The notes beneath the pieces were generated by a model. That model did not search any database, had not been told where the DNA came from, and saw only the letters and a program-made list of their open reading frames with translations. Of a stretch of DNA of 64,000 bases, positions 23,748 to 32,833 are shown in pieces. Within the stretch, counting starts at the first letter, position 1, and each line of letters starts with the position of its first letter. The stretch comes from Flavobacterium lindanitolerans (GTDB lineage Bacteria; Bacteroidota; Bacteroidia; Flavobacteriales; Flavobacteriaceae). The stretch is from assembly GCF_002846575.1 (NCBI RefSeq), contig NZ_PJND01000007.1, forward strand, positions 2,046,001-2,110,000, written 5' to 3'. A program made the translations under genes and the position numbers.

Positions 23748-24464
23748 ATGAAATTAGACATACTTTTTTTTGGTGCGCATCCCGATGATGTTGAATTGGG
23801 CTGTGGTGCCACTATTGCTAAAGAAGTCTCGTTAGGAAAGAAGGTTGGTATTGTCGACCTGACCAGAGGAGAATTGGGAACACGTGGCACTGCTGAAATT
23901 CGTGATGAAGAGGCAAAAAATGCCGCTGCTGTTTTAGGGGTTGAAATACGTGAAAACCTTAAGATGCGTGACGGTTTTTTTATCAATGATGAGGCCCATC
24001 AGATGCAAGTCATTAAAATGATTCGAAAATACAGGCCCGAAATCGTAATCTGTAATGCTATTGATGACAGGCATATTGACCATGGCAAAGGCAGCAAATT
24101 GGTTTCTGATGCCTGCTTTTTATCCGGGCTGATTAAGATTGAAACTGAAATTGATGGCATAGCCCAGGCCGCCTGGAGACCTAAACTGGTATATCATTAC
24201 ATCCAATGGAAAGATCTTAAACCGGATTTTGTGGTTGATGTCAGCGGTTTCATGGATAAGAAAGTAGCCTCTCTAATGGAGTACAAATCCCAGTTTTATG
24301 ACCCAAATTCCAATGAGCCTTCCACGCCAATAGCTACAAAAAACTTTAAAGATAGCATCTTATACCGTGCTCAGGATTTAGGAAGATTGATAAACTCGGA
24401 ATATGCAGAAGGATTTACCGTAGAAAGATATTTGGCAGTCAATAGCTTAGGGGATTTAGTTTAA
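23748..24464 (+). CDS. bshB1: Bacillithiol biosynthesis deacetylase BshB1
   Basis: 238 residues. Zn-dependent LmbE-like deacetylase that removes acetyl from GlcNAc-malate in bacillithiol synthesis. It shows 'ILFFGAHPDDVELGCGATIAKE' (AHPDD zinc motif), 'TRGELGTRGTAEIRDEEA', 'AIDDRHIDHGKGSKLVSDACF' and 'EYAEGFTVERYLAV'. The 'RGTAEIRDEEAKNAAAVLGV' and 'YKSQFYDP' patterns are those of BshB1. It follows menF by 42 bases and may be co-transcribed. Confidence 0.93.
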   Translation: MKLDILFFGAHPDDVELGCGATIAKEVSLGKKVGIVDLTRGELGTRGTAEIRDEEAKNAAAVLGVEIRENLKMRDGFFINDEAHQMQVIKMIRKYRPEIVICNAIDDRHIDHGKGSKLVSDACFLSGLIKIETEIDGIAQAAWRPKLVYHYIQWKDLKPDFVVDVSGFMDKKVASLMEYKSQFYDPNSNEPSTPIATKNFKDSILYRAQDLGRLINSEYAEGFTVERYLAVNSLGDLV

Positions 24465-24503
24465 TTTTTTGAACTTTTTGTTTGCAGGAATCAACTTTTG
24501 CAG

Positions 24504-24511
24504 TATATTTG
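24504..24511 (+). promoter_or_regulatory. tRNA-His promoter element
   Basis: TATATTTG fits TANNTTTG and is about 17 bases before the tRNA 5' end; a TTTG at 24480 is in the -33 position. Confidence 0.6.
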
Positions 24512-24527
24512 CACTCGTTAAACAAAT

Positions 24528-24604
24528 GGTGGTTGTAGCTCAGCTGGTTAGAGTATCGGTTTGTGGTGCCGAGGGTCGCCGGTTCGAACCCGGTCTGCCA
24601 CCCA
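24528..24604 (+). tRNA. tRNA-His(GTG), canonical
   Basis: It has G at -1 opposite C73, acceptor GTGGTTG/CTGCCAC (one T-T mismatch), a normal D-arm (GCTCAG...GAG), an anticodon loop with GTG and T-arm GCCGG-TTCGAAC-CCGGT, then CCA. It has its own promoter and terminator. This is the housekeeping His tRNA; compare the divergent one at 4201. Confidence 0.92.
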
Positions 24605-24609
24605 TTTTT

Positions 24610-24638
24610 AAAGCCCTGGATTTTCCAGGGCTTTTTTT
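24610..24638 (+). terminator. tRNA-His terminator
   Basis: AAAGCCCTGGA and TCCAGGGCTTT pair around a 3-nt loop, followed by a T-tract. Confidence 0.9.
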
Positions 24639-24717
24639 ATTTCTTCTCTTTGCTAATTAAAACTTAAATTGGCTGTGTCTGTGGTCATTATTTTCTAAAT
24701 TAGAGAGAAAAAAGACC

Positions 24718-24981
24718 ATGTCACAGCAAATAATTATAGGAAATCCGATTTCTTTCAAGTCCATCCGGGATTATATTTTTAATCATAAAGTCAATAAAGG
24801 TGATTGTATTGTGCTGAATCCGCTCAATTATAAAAGTTTGATTGAAGAGATAAAACATTCACACGAAGAAACAATTGAAATTCCAATCAATGTTTTTGGA
24901 GTACTGCTTGTTCAGGATGAAACGGACAGTGTGGAATTGGGAAAAATCCAGATTGTAAAAAACGAGAATCTCAATTCGTGA
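24718..24981 (+). CDS. Hypothetical protein
   Basis: 87 residues beginning MSQQIIIGNPISFKSIRDYIF. It is soluble with mixed alpha/beta appearance ('GDCIVLNPLNYKSLIEEIKHS', 'IPINVFGVLLVQDET'). I do not recognise the family. It has a clear start and precedes the DUF1508 gene. Confidence 0.6.
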   Translation: MSQQIIIGNPISFKSIRDYIFNHKVNKGDCIVLNPLNYKSLIEEIKHSHEETIEIPINVFGVLLVQDETDSVELGKIQIVKNENLNS

Positions 24982-25102
24982 TTCTATTAAGAAAAAATAA
25001 TCCGGTATTGTTATAAAATTTGATAAAAATGTTATATTTTGGCTATTATTATTCTATGGAATTGCATAAGCTCAAATTAGTATAACTTTTAAATTAAATT
25101 TT

Positions 25103-25432
25103 ATGGGGACATTCTTGATTTCAAAAAGAAAAAATGACGAGTTTCAATTTGTACTGAAAGCCGGAAACGGAGAAGTCATATTGACAAGTGAAGGCTATTC
25201 AAGCAAAGCCGGATGTACGAACGGTATCGAATCAGTACGAAAAAATTCACAGGACGATTCTAAATTCGATAAAAAGGAAGCTTCAAATGGCAAATTATAT
25301 TTTAACCTAAAAGCTACAAACGGACAGATTATTGGGTCAAGCCAGATGTATGCTTCTGCTTCAGGACGCGATAACGGAATCGAGTCTGTAAAAAAGAATG
25401 CGCCAGACGCAGATGTGAAAGAAGATTTGTAG
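25103..25432 (+). CDS. YegP-like protein with two DUF1508 repeats
   Basis: 109 residues with two copies of the DUF1508 unit: 'FQFVLKAGNGEVILTSEGYSSKAGCTNGIESVRKN' and 'LYFNLKATNGQIIGSSQMYASASGRDNGIESVKKN'. Length and layout match YegP. The role is unknown; the family is often stress-linked. Confidence 0.9.
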   Translation: MGTFLISKRKNDEFQFVLKAGNGEVILTSEGYSSKAGCTNGIESVRKNSQDDSKFDKKEASNGKLYFNLKATNGQIIGSSQMYASASGRDNGIESVKKNAPDADVKEDL

Positions 25433-25451
25433 TTGTAAAACTTAATAAATA

Positions 25452-25480
25452 AAAAAAGCTCCGATATCGGAGCTTTTTTT
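25452..25480. terminator. Bidirectional terminator
   Basis: AAAAAGCTCCGATATCGGAGCTTTTT is a perfect palindrome with A- and T-flanks, placed between convergent genes. Confidence 0.9.
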
Positions 25481-25482
25481 AT

Positions 25483-26484
25483 TTATTTTCCATCCCTGTC
25501 AATAACAGGTCTATCTTTTCGGTTTGCTAATTCCCAGGCGGTAACGAAAACGAGTTGGGCCCTTTTTTGCAGCAGATCATATTCTATTTTGTCCGGCGTA
25601 TCGGTTGCTTTGTGATAGTCTTCATGAACTCCGTTGAAATAGAATAGTGACGGAATTCCATTTTTTGCAAAGTTATAATGGTCGGAACGGTAATAGATTC
25701 GTTCCGGGTCATTCCTGTCGTTGTATTTATAGTCTAATTCCAGCTTGGTATATTCTTTATTTGCGTTTTCTGATATCTTATGCAAGTCTGTACTCAAACG
25801 GTCAGAACCTATCAGATAAACGTAATTTCCGTTGTCTTTATGTTTGTCATCACGACGGCCTATCATATCGATATTCAAATCGGCAATTGTATTTTTTAAT
25901 GGAAACAGCGGATGCTCGACATAATATCTTGAACCGTGTAATCCATGCTCTTCACCGGTTACATGGAGAAATAGAATAGAGCGTTTTGGCCCGTGTCCGT
26001 CTTTCTTTGCCAACATAAATGCTTTAGCAATCTCCAGCAAGGCAACAGTTCCGGAACCGTCATCGTCAGCACCATTATACACCTGTCCGTTTTTCATTCC
26101 TACGTGGTCGTAATGCGCAGAGATGACCAAAATTTCATCCGGTTTTTCAGAACCTTCAATAAACGCCCAGATATTTTCGGAATCGTTTAGTTTAGGACTA
26201 AATGCCCGTGACATAAATGCCGCAGGAACTTTTTGGTAAAAGTCGGTGGCCCCTTTTGGATAGGAAACACCTATTTTTTCATATTGGGAAATCAGGTATT
26301 TTCCAGCCTTTTTTTGACCGGGTTCGCCAGTATTTCGGCCTTCCATTTCATCTCCTGCAATGACATAGAGATTAGTTTTTAAATCAGAAGCAGATATGGC
26401 TTCCATATATTTTGTTGGCTTGACTGAAGAACAGCTAACCAGGAATAACGAAAGCATAAAACCGGAAACAAACATTTTTTTCAT
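25483..26484 (-). CDS. M28-family metallopeptidase lipoprotein
   Basis: 333 residues from ATG 26484 (MKKMFVSGFMLSLFLVSC, lipobox LVSC). The longer frame would overlap the upstream gene. Zinc ligands and catalytic residues: 'VISAHYDHVG', 'YNGADDDGSGTVALLEIAKAF', 'FLHVTGEEHGLHGS', 'NIDMIGR' and 'YRSDHYNFAKNGIPSLFYFNG...DYHKATD'. An aminopeptidase-type enzyme of the cell envelope; the substrate is unknown. Confidence 0.92.
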   Translation of the reverse strand: MKKMFVSGFMLSLFLVSCSSVKPTKYMEAISASDLKTNLYVIAGDEMEGRNTGEPGQKKAGKYLISQYEKIGVSYPKGATDFYQKVPAAFMSRAFSPKLNDSENIWAFIEGSEKPDEILVISAHYDHVGMKNGQVYNGADDDGSGTVALLEIAKAFMLAKKDGHGPKRSILFLHVTGEEHGLHGSRYYVEHPLFPLKNTIADLNIDMIGRRDDKHKDNGNYVYLIGSDRLSTDLHKISENANKEYTKLELDYKYNDRNDPERIYYRSDHYNFAKNGIPSLFYFNGVHEDYHKATDTPDKIEYDLLQKRAQLVFVTAWELANRKDRPVIDRDGK

Positions 26485-26510
26485 CTTCAAATTTTTATAA
26501 AAATACGAAT

Positions 26511-27527
26511 TTAATGTAAATTCCATAGGCTGTAGAGAAATAGTATTGTTGAAAAAATACTGATAAGGAGCATGTTTATAAAAAACAGTACAAAGCCCTT
26601 TAGTCTTGAAATGGCTTTGTGTTCTCCAAAAAAGTTGCTGTGGGCTCTAAAAAAGTAAAAAAACATATAGAACATGGCAGCAAGATTATAAAGGTTGGAA
26701 AAGATGCTGCCATACGGGATCAGGTCCATAATCCAGTTAAAAAGCATTCCAATCGTTATAACAAGCAAAAGGAATGAGAAATAATGCAGGGTAAACACCC
26801 CACTGTCAAAATAATACCACTTTTTCTTGTCGTGCATCAGCCAAAGGAAAAAAGCAAATATCGGCATATATAAAAACAAGACTTTTGGAAGTGTATGGAC
26901 AAAGGATTCCATAGCCTTGTTCCAAAGTTCAGCCCTGTTTTTGCTCTTTAGAATTTTTATGATTTTTTTAGTGGCATTATATTCAAAGTCTGAGAGCTTT
27001 TCTGCTTTTTGAGAGTTTTTTTGAATGGAATCTAACTGTGTGAGGTTTTTGATGCGGGGTCTGTTAGGAAGGTCTATTCCTGAAAGTTCCTCTTCCACCT
27101 CGTCATTCATTTCTTTAAGTCCCTTTTCACTTTCTTTATTTACTTCCTCCTTTGTTGTTTTTACCTCTTGTTTTTCGACATCTTTCTTTTCATTAAACTT
27201 TATAAGCGATGGGCCAGGCAAAAGCGTAGGAAGGAAGAAGGTTACAAAACTGATGAAAATATAAAGCTTTACCGGAGGTACGAATTTTTTTCTTTTGCCT
27301 TCCAGATAAGTTTTTGTCAAATAACCGGGCTTGAATAAGAGGCCTTTTATGGTTTTCCAGAAGCTGCCGTCATAATGGGTAAGGTCTTCTATAAAATGCG
27401 TAAACAGATAATGAAATGATTGTCTTGTTTCGGTGTTTTCCTGTCCGCAATTAGGGCAGAACTTATTTTCAACTACATAATTGCAGTTCAGGCAGGTTTT
27501 GTTTTCCCGTAGTTTTTGGTGTCCCAT
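26511..27527 (-). CDS. DUF3667 family membrane protein with zinc ribbon
   Basis: 338 residues. N-terminal zinc ribbon 'CLNCNYVVENKFCPNCGQ', then 'YLFTHFIEDLTHYDGSFWKTIKGLLFKPGYLTKTYLEGKRKKFVPPVKLYIFISF', the DUF3667 signature. A charged middle (about 115-165) and four hydrophobic segments at the C-terminus follow. Inner-membrane protein of unknown function, upstream of the peptidase gene with a 26-base gap. Confidence 0.88.
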   Translation of the reverse strand: MGHQKLRENKTCLNCNYVVENKFCPNCGQENTETRQSFHYLFTHFIEDLTHYDGSFWKTIKGLLFKPGYLTKTYLEGKRKKFVPPVKLYIFISFVTFFLPTLLPGPSLIKFNEKKDVEKQEVKTTKEEVNKESEKGLKEMNDEVEEELSGIDLPNRPRIKNLTQLDSIQKNSQKAEKLSDFEYNATKKIIKILKSKNRAELWNKAMESFVHTLPKVLFLYMPIFAFFLWLMHDKKKWYYFDSGVFTLHYFSFLLLVITIGMLFNWIMDLIPYGSIFSNLYNLAAMFYMFFYFFRAHSNFFGEHKAISRLKGFVLFFINMLLISIFSTILFLYSLWNLH

Positions 27528-27612
27528 TTTCTAAGATGAATGCTTCTGTTTTTTATGGAAGCTAAAACTATAAAAAAATCCAAAACATTTGGGAAAGATT
27601 TTAAGAAACTTC

Positions 27613-27658
27613 AAAAAAAAGCAAGGCTTCAACATCTTCTCAATGCTAAAGCCTTGCA
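27613..27658 (-). terminator. Orphan minus-strand terminator-like hairpin
   Basis: GCAAGGCTT (27621-27629) and AAGCCTTGC (27649-27657) pair; read on the minus strand a run of eight T follows. It lies upstream of the DUF3667 gene, so it would stop leftward transcripts that enter from 27660-27880. Confidence 0.6.
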
Positions 27659-27659
27659 C

Positions 27660-27879
27660 ATGAATTACAAGCTACTCTAAATTAACGTGATTGCAATTCG
27701 TGTTATTTTCTATCAAAATGTACTGATAGCCAATTCAGAAATTTATATTCGGATGAATTGAACTATAAAATTACACTATAATTCGATTTTTTGTTTTTAA
27801 AAAACTATTAAATTTCTCTTAAAAATTCACTAAGAGCAAGGCATAATTAGTAAATTCAAATAAAAAAAAGGGTTAAAAG
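27660..27879. other. Intergenic stretch
   Basis: AT-rich, no open frame of useful length on either strand. A promoter for the DUF421 gene is expected here. A short leftward RNA ending at the hairpin 27613-27658 is possible. Confidence 0.4.
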
Positions 27880-28572
27880 ATGTATTCTATTTTTGAATGG
27901 GAAAGGCTGCTTATAAACAATCATCCTTTCGAGTTTCTTTTCGAGGTAATTTTCAGGTCGGTCATTATGTTTATTGTCCTGTTGATTACATTGCGGTTTA
28001 CCGGAAAAAGAGGAGTGAAGCAGCTTTCGATTTTTGAGACTGTTATCATTATTGCTTTAGGTTCTGCAGCCGGCGACCCTATGTTCTATGAAGATGTAGG
28101 ATTGATTCCGGCCATTACGGTTTTTATTGTTATCATTTTGCTGTATCGGTTTGTGACCATGCTAACTGGTAAGTTTAAATGGTTTGAAAATCTGGTCGAA
28201 GGAAAAACGGAATGCCTGATTGAAAACGGGAAATTTTCTATAGCCAGTTTTGAAAGAGAGGGATTGGCGCAGGATGAATTTTTTTCGGAATTAAGACTTC
28301 GTTCAATTGAACATCTTGGACAGGTGAGGAATGCCTATCTTGAAACATCCGGAGAGGTGAGTATTTTTTTCTATGAAGACAAGGATGTAAAATACGGATT
28401 GCCTATCTTGCCGCAGTTATTTGAAAAAAAGAGCCAGACCATTCCCGGAGCAGGTTTCTATTCATGTACTTTTTGTGGACATACGAAAGAAGTCGAGGCA
28501 GGAAAAGCACATTGTGAAGTTTGCCATAAAACCGAATGGGTCGAAGCAATCAACACTATACGAAAAGCATAA
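27880..28572 (+). CDS. DUF421 / YetF-like membrane protein
   Basis: 230 residues. Three N-terminal membrane segments ('FRSVIMFIVLLITLRFTGKRG', 'VIIIALGSAAGDPMF', 'IPAITVFIVIILLYRFVTML') with the 'R.TGKRG..QLS.FE' motif. Then the YetF cytosolic domain ('VEGKTECLIENGKFSIASFEREGLAQDEFFSELRLRSIEHLGQV'). The C-terminus has a zinc ribbon, 'FYSCTFCGHTKEVEAGKAHCEVCHKTEW', an extra found in Bacteroidetes members. Confidence 0.9.
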   Translation: MYSIFEWERLLINNHPFEFLFEVIFRSVIMFIVLLITLRFTGKRGVKQLSIFETVIIIALGSAAGDPMFYEDVGLIPAITVFIVIILLYRFVTMLTGKFKWFENLVEGKTECLIENGKFSIASFEREGLAQDEFFSELRLRSIEHLGQVRNAYLETSGEVSIFFYEDKDVKYGLPILPQLFEKKSQTIPGAGFYSCTFCGHTKEVEAGKAHCEVCHKTEWVEAINTIRKA

Positions 28573-28577
28573 AATAA

Positions 28578-29069
28578 ATGATTACGATTACCAAAACTAC
28601 CGATTATAATGCCGTACGAAAGATTGCGGAACAAACCTGGCCTAAAACCTATGGGCATATTCTTTCACCAGAACAGATTGACTATATGTTTGCTATGATG
28701 TATAGCATTGATGCGCTAAAAGAACAGGCAGACAGTAAAGGACACCATTTTATTCTTGCAGAAGAGGACGGAATACCTTTGGGTTTTGCTTCTTATGAAT
28801 TTAACTATAAAGGAGAACCAAAGACCAAAATCCATAAAATTTATATCCTTCCCGAAACACAGGGCAAAGGAATTGGAAAAAAACTACTTGATTACATAGT
28901 AGAAAAAGCCAAAGAAAATAAAAATACGATACTTTCCTTAAATGTGAATCGTTACAATTCTGCCTATGAGTTTTATGTCAAAATCGGATTTGAGAAAAAA
29001 GGGGAAGAAGATATAAATATTGGAAATGGCTACCTGATGGAAGATTATATCATGGAAAAACAACTATAG
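28578..29069 (+). CDS. GNAT-family N-acetyltransferase
   Basis: 163 residues. Acetyl-CoA binding motif 'IHKIYILPETQGKGIGKKLLDYIV' (Q-x-x-G-x-G/A), then 'NTILSLNVNRYNSAYEFYVKIGFEKKGEEDINIGNGYLMEDYIM'. It starts 5 bases after the DUF421 stop, so it is in one operon. The acceptor substrate is unknown. Confidence 0.9.
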   Translation: MITITKTTDYNAVRKIAEQTWPKTYGHILSPEQIDYMFAMMYSIDALKEQADSKGHHFILAEEDGIPLGFASYEFNYKGEPKTKIHKIYILPETQGKGIGKKLLDYIVEKAKENKNTILSLNVNRYNSAYEFYVKIGFEKKGEEDINIGNGYLMEDYIMEKQL

Positions 29070-29170
29070 TTATTTAGGATTTTGTTGGCAAACATTATGA
29101 TATCAATAACATAGCTCCCGTTTTATATGGCGTAACTTTGAGTAAGACCCTAACCAAAATACTCACTGTT

Positions 29171-29548
29171 ATGATAGAACAAATCCACAACCTGCCACAA
29201 AATATGGTCGGTTTTCGCTCCAGTGGCGAGGTTACACAGGACGATTTTAAACTCGTAAATAAAAAAGTTTCTGAGCTTGTCGAAACAACAGGCAAGCTCA
29301 ATTATTTGCTTTTTTTAGATAATTCTCCGGCCGATTTTACTTTTGGGGCCTGGATACAGGATGCCTTGCTGGGTATCAAAAATATTACCAAATGGAACCG
29401 GGCCGCTATTATTTCCGATTCCGAAACGGTCGACAAATTCACTTCTTTTTTCAGCAAAATTATGCCTGGAGAATTTAAGGTTTTCCGAAAGGACGATATG
29501 GCACGTGCTGTTGACTGGACTTCGGAAAAAATTGATATCAAAGAATAA
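29171..29548 (+). CDS. SpoIIAA-like (STAS/SEC14 fold) protein
   Basis: 125 residues from ATG 29171 (MIEQIHNLPQNMVGFRSSGEVTQDDF). 'GVLF'-type strand-helix order: 'VGFRSSGEVTQDDFKLVNKKVSELVETTGKLNYLLFLDNS...FTFGAWIQDALLGIKNITKWNRAAIISDSETVDKFTSFFSKIMPGEFKVFRKDDMARAVDW', typical of DUF3478/SpoIIAA-like proteins. It is a stress-type gene next to a general-stress-protein-like gene. Confidence 0.82.
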   Translation: MIEQIHNLPQNMVGFRSSGEVTQDDFKLVNKKVSELVETTGKLNYLLFLDNSPADFTFGAWIQDALLGIKNITKWNRAAIISDSETVDKFTSFFSKIMPGEFKVFRKDDMARAVDWTSEKIDIKE

Positions 29549-29567
29549 CCAACTAAAAAATAACGTC

Positions 29568-30074
29568 ATGGGAGATTATAAAAACTTAAGCAGCGAAGAT
29601 GCTGTCTCGAAATTGAAAAAACTGGCAGAAGATATCAGAGTTTGTATGTTTTGCACGGATTTGACGCATGCGCCGTTTTCAACACGGCCAATGAGCGTAC
29701 AGGAAGTAGATGAATCAGGAAACATATGGTTTTTGAGCGGTGCCGATAGCGATAAGAATTTCGAGATAAAACAAGACGAAAATGTACAATTGCTTTTTGC
29801 AAAGAATTCAAGTTCAGAGTATCTGAATGTATACGGAAAAGCATTTATCTACCGGGATAAATCGACCATCGAAGACAAATGGAGTCCCATTGCAAAAGCA
29901 TGGTTTTCAAAAGGTAAAGATGACCCGAATGTTACCGTAATCCGCGTTCAGCCTGATTATGTTTATTATTGGGATACCAAAAGCGGCAAGATGGTATCGC
30001 TATTGAAAATAGCTGTAGGTGCCATTATTGGAAAACCACTAGACGACAGTATAGAAGGAAAACTTTCGGTATAA
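29568..30074 (+). CDS. Pyridoxamine 5'-phosphate oxidase-like general stress protein
   Basis: 168 residues from ATG 29568 (MGDYKNLSSEDAVSKLKKL). The frame opens earlier but that part overlaps the SpoIIAA-like gene. FMN-binding split barrel: 'LAEDIRVCMFCTDLTHAPFSTRPMSVQEVDESGNIWFLSGADSDKNFEIKQDENVQLLFAKN', and 'VYYWDTKSGKMVSLLKIAVGAIIGKPLDDSIEGKL' at the end, as in Bacillus GSP26-like proteins. 19 bases after the previous gene, same operon. Confidence 0.88.
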   Translation: MGDYKNLSSEDAVSKLKKLAEDIRVCMFCTDLTHAPFSTRPMSVQEVDESGNIWFLSGADSDKNFEIKQDENVQLLFAKNSSSEYLNVYGKAFIYRDKSTIEDKWSPIAKAWFSKGKDDPNVTVIRVQPDYVYYWDTKSGKMVSLLKIAVGAIIGKPLDDSIEGKLSV

Positions 30075-30134
30075 TTGATTTTCAGTAATTACCGGAATAT
30101 GCATTTGAATATTCAATGCTTTGCGCCCTTGCGT

Positions 30135-30160
30135 CTTTGCGTGAAATTATTGCTCGCAAA
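30135..30160 (+). repeat. Inverted-repeat copy A (flanks the AsmA-like gene)
   Basis: CTTTGCGTGAAATTATTGCT plus CGCAAA. The reverse complement occurs at 32834-32859 with a single mismatch. The surrounding 'TTGCGTCTTTGCG' / 'CGCAAAGGCGCA' sequence can also fold on itself. Such elements are dispersed repeats in many Flavobacteria. Confidence 0.7.
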
Positions 30161-30306
30161 GGCGCAGAGCCGCAAAGTTTCTGACATTTAATCTTACCAC
30201 GAAAAAGCAAAGGCTTCTAAAAACGGAAGCTTTTTTTATTTTTATGCCAATCTTCAATGATTTATTGTAAATTTAGATACTGACGCCTGTCAATAGATGA
30301 TAGCCC

Positions 30307-32808
30307 ATGCAAATAAAAGCTGTAATTTCCAGATTCCTTGAAAAAATAAGCGGCCTGCCTCGTTGGGTTAGGATTTCATTTAGGGTTTTGTCAGGGGTAT
30401 TTCTGCTAATCATTATACTGTACATAGGACTTGCTTTTTATGTCAATACCCATAAGGAAGAAATCTTAGCCTCAATCAATCAAAAAATCAACGAAAATAT
30501 CAATGGTAAATTTACAGCAGAAAGTATGGAGCCTACTTTTTTGCAAGGATTTCCGCGTGTTTCATTAAGGATAAAAAATGCGGTTTTAAAAGACAGCCTT
30601 TGGAACTCCCATAAAAATACACTGCTGCAGGCCGAAGATTTTAATGTTTCGATTAATGTGCTGGCTTTTCTAAGAGGAACATTAGAGATTAAGAAGATAG
30701 CTATCAATGAGGCAAAGATTCATTTGTTTGTTGCCGAAAACGGTTATAGTAATACGGCGATTTTTAAACCAAAGCAAGAAAAGGAAGCTTCTGGTGAAGG
30801 CAGCTCTTTTGCAGAAATAAAGGCTTTTGAATTGCACAATGTTGTTTTTATCTCTGAAAATCTCAAAGGGAAAAAACTTTTTAAATTTTCAATCAATGAC
30901 CTGAAAGGACGATTGGATTATAACTCGGAAGGCTGGAAAGCGGCTGTAAAATTAGATGCTTCTGCCCAAAGTCTGGCTTTTAATACGGTGCACGGAAGTT
31001 TTATTAAGGACAAAACATTAAATGGCAAATTTGATATTGCTTATAATGAAAAAGCAGAAACGATTGTTTTTGACCCAAATGATTTGGAAATAGGCAGTGA
31101 TGTCTTCAATATTGGAGGAAAATTTAATGTTGGTAAAAACAATTCCGGCTTTTCACTGCATATCAGGGCAGATAATATTTTATGGAAAAATGCTTCCAAT
31201 CTGCTTTCAAACAATATCAGCCGGCAATTGAACCGGTTTGATTTGGAAAAACCCATCGATGTCAATTGTGATATTATTGGTGATTTGAATGCTGAAGGCG
31301 ACCCGTTATTTTTGGTAAAAGCGGTTGTCAAAAATAATCGCCTTCATATTCCTGACGGAATTATTGATAATTGCAGCTTCAACGGAATGTATACCAATGA
31401 ATTGGTTAAAGGCAAAGGATTTAACGACCCTAATTCTGTCGTTAAGCTTATGGGATTCAAAGGCGATTATAAAGAGATTCCTTTTGTGATGGATTCTGCC
31501 ATAATTAATGATTTCAGCAAGCCTATTGCCTCGGGTGTTTTTAAGGCGAAATTTCCCCTTGAAAAATTAAATAATGCTGTTGACAGGAATCTGATGGTAT
31601 TTTCCAAAGGCAATGCAGATGTTGAATTTCAATTTAAAGCCGATATTGTTGATTTTGAAATTACGAAGCCTTTTGTTTCAGGGTTGGTTGCCATTAAAAA
31701 CGGAGATATGCGTTACGTGCCAAGAAATCTGGCATTCAAAAACACGAATGTAGCTCTGAATTTTACAGATAAGGATTTATTTATCAGTAATATCAGATTA
31801 CAAAGTGGTAAAAGTATTGTCAATATGGAAGGAAGTATTCAAAATTTCCTTAACCTGTATTATACGGAGCCTGAAAAACTGGTGTTGAATTGGAAAGTAA
31901 CAAGTCCTCAACTGTATTTGGGAGAATTTCTAGGTTTTTTGGATAATCGTAAAACAGTGAAGCGTGCTCCGGTAAAAACAAAAAAAGGGAATGTGAACGA
32001 TAAATTGGATTTTCTTTTTGAAAAGAGCAATGTCGCCCTGAATGTCCAGATAGACAAATTCTACTATAATAAATTTACCGCGACCAATACAAAAGCGGCC
32101 ATACTGCTTTCGGACTCCGGAATTACAATACAAAATGCAGTTGTACATCACGCAGGAGGTCAGGTAAATCTCAGCGGTTCTGTACAGCAGGGAAAAACAA
32201 AAAATAATTTTTCGATGAAGGCCAATGTGTCTAATGTGGCGATAGAAAAATTTTTCTATGCGTTTAATGATTTTGATATGCAATCTCTGAAATCAAAAAA
32301 CCTGAAAGGTTATCTGACGACTTCCGCAACCATTTCCGGAACTATTTCAAATGAAGGTAAGTTGGTGCCCAATTCTATGAACGGAACGGTTGGTTTCGCC
32401 CTTAAAAATGGTGCCCTCATTAGCTTTCAACCAATTAAAAGTGCCGGAAAATTTGCCTTTCCTTTTCGCGATTTGGATAATATTACATTCAGCAACCTGA
32501 AAGGTAATTTCGACATAAGTGGAGAAAAGGTAACGATTCACCCAATGCAGATTAATTCAAGCGTACTGAATATGGATATTGCCGGAATCTATTCTTTTGG
32601 GAAAGGCACGAATATAGCGCTTGACGTACCACTCCGGAATCCTAAAAATGATAAGGATATAACCGATAAGGAAAAGCTGGAAGAAAGGAGAAACAGAGGT
32701 ATAGTACTGCATCTCCTGGCATCAGACGGTGATGACGGAAAAATAAAAATCAGACTCGTTAGTAAGAAAAAACGAAATGAGGAAGTCGATTTAGGCGATA
32801 AGCAATAG
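30307..32808 (+). CDS. AsmA-like membrane-anchored protein
   Basis: 833 residues. One N-terminal membrane segment ('VLSGVFLLIIILYIGLAFYV'), then a long beta-rich repeat part with AsmA-type motifs near the N-terminus ('GKFTAESMEPTFLQGFPRVSLRIKNAVLKD') and the AsmA_2 C-terminal part ('KGYLTTSATISGTISNEGKL', 'GTVGFALKNGALISFQPIKSAGKFAFPFRDLDNITFSNLKGNFDI', 'IAGIYSFGKGTNIALDVPLRNP'). AsmA-like proteins are bridge-type lipid or outer-membrane biogenesis factors. A tamA/tamB pair lies next to it on the other strand. Confidence 0.88.
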   Translation: MQIKAVISRFLEKISGLPRWVRISFRVLSGVFLLIIILYIGLAFYVNTHKEEILASINQKINENINGKFTAESMEPTFLQGFPRVSLRIKNAVLKDSLWNSHKNTLLQAEDFNVSINVLAFLRGTLEIKKIAINEAKIHLFVAENGYSNTAIFKPKQEKEASGEGSSFAEIKAFELHNVVFISENLKGKKLFKFSINDLKGRLDYNSEGWKAAVKLDASAQSLAFNTVHGSFIKDKTLNGKFDIAYNEKAETIVFDPNDLEIGSDVFNIGGKFNVGKNNSGFSLHIRADNILWKNASNLLSNNISRQLNRFDLEKPIDVNCDIIGDLNAEGDPLFLVKAVVKNNRLHIPDGIIDNCSFNGMYTNELVKGKGFNDPNSVVKLMGFKGDYKEIPFVMDSAIINDFSKPIASGVFKAKFPLEKLNNAVDRNLMVFSKGNADVEFQFKADIVDFEITKPFVSGLVAIKNGDMRYVPRNLAFKNTNVALNFTDKDLFISNIRLQSGKSIVNMEGSIQNFLNLYYTEPEKLVLNWKVTSPQLYLGEFLGFLDNRKTVKRAPVKTKKGNVNDKLDFLFEKSNVALNVQIDKFYYNKFTATNTKAAILLSDSGITIQNAVVHHAGGQVNLSGSVQQGKTKNNFSMKANVSNVAIEKFFYAFNDFDMQSLKSKNLKGYLTTSATISGTISNEGKLVPNSMNGTVGFALKNGALISFQPIKSAGKFAFPFRDLDNITFSNLKGNFDISGEKVTIHPMQINSSVLNMDIAGIYSFGKGTNIALDVPLRNPKNDKDITDKEKLEERRNRGIVLHLLASDGDDGKIKIRLVSKKKRNEEVDLGDKQ

Positions 32809-32833
32809 GCAATAAGCTTTATGCTTGCGAGTT

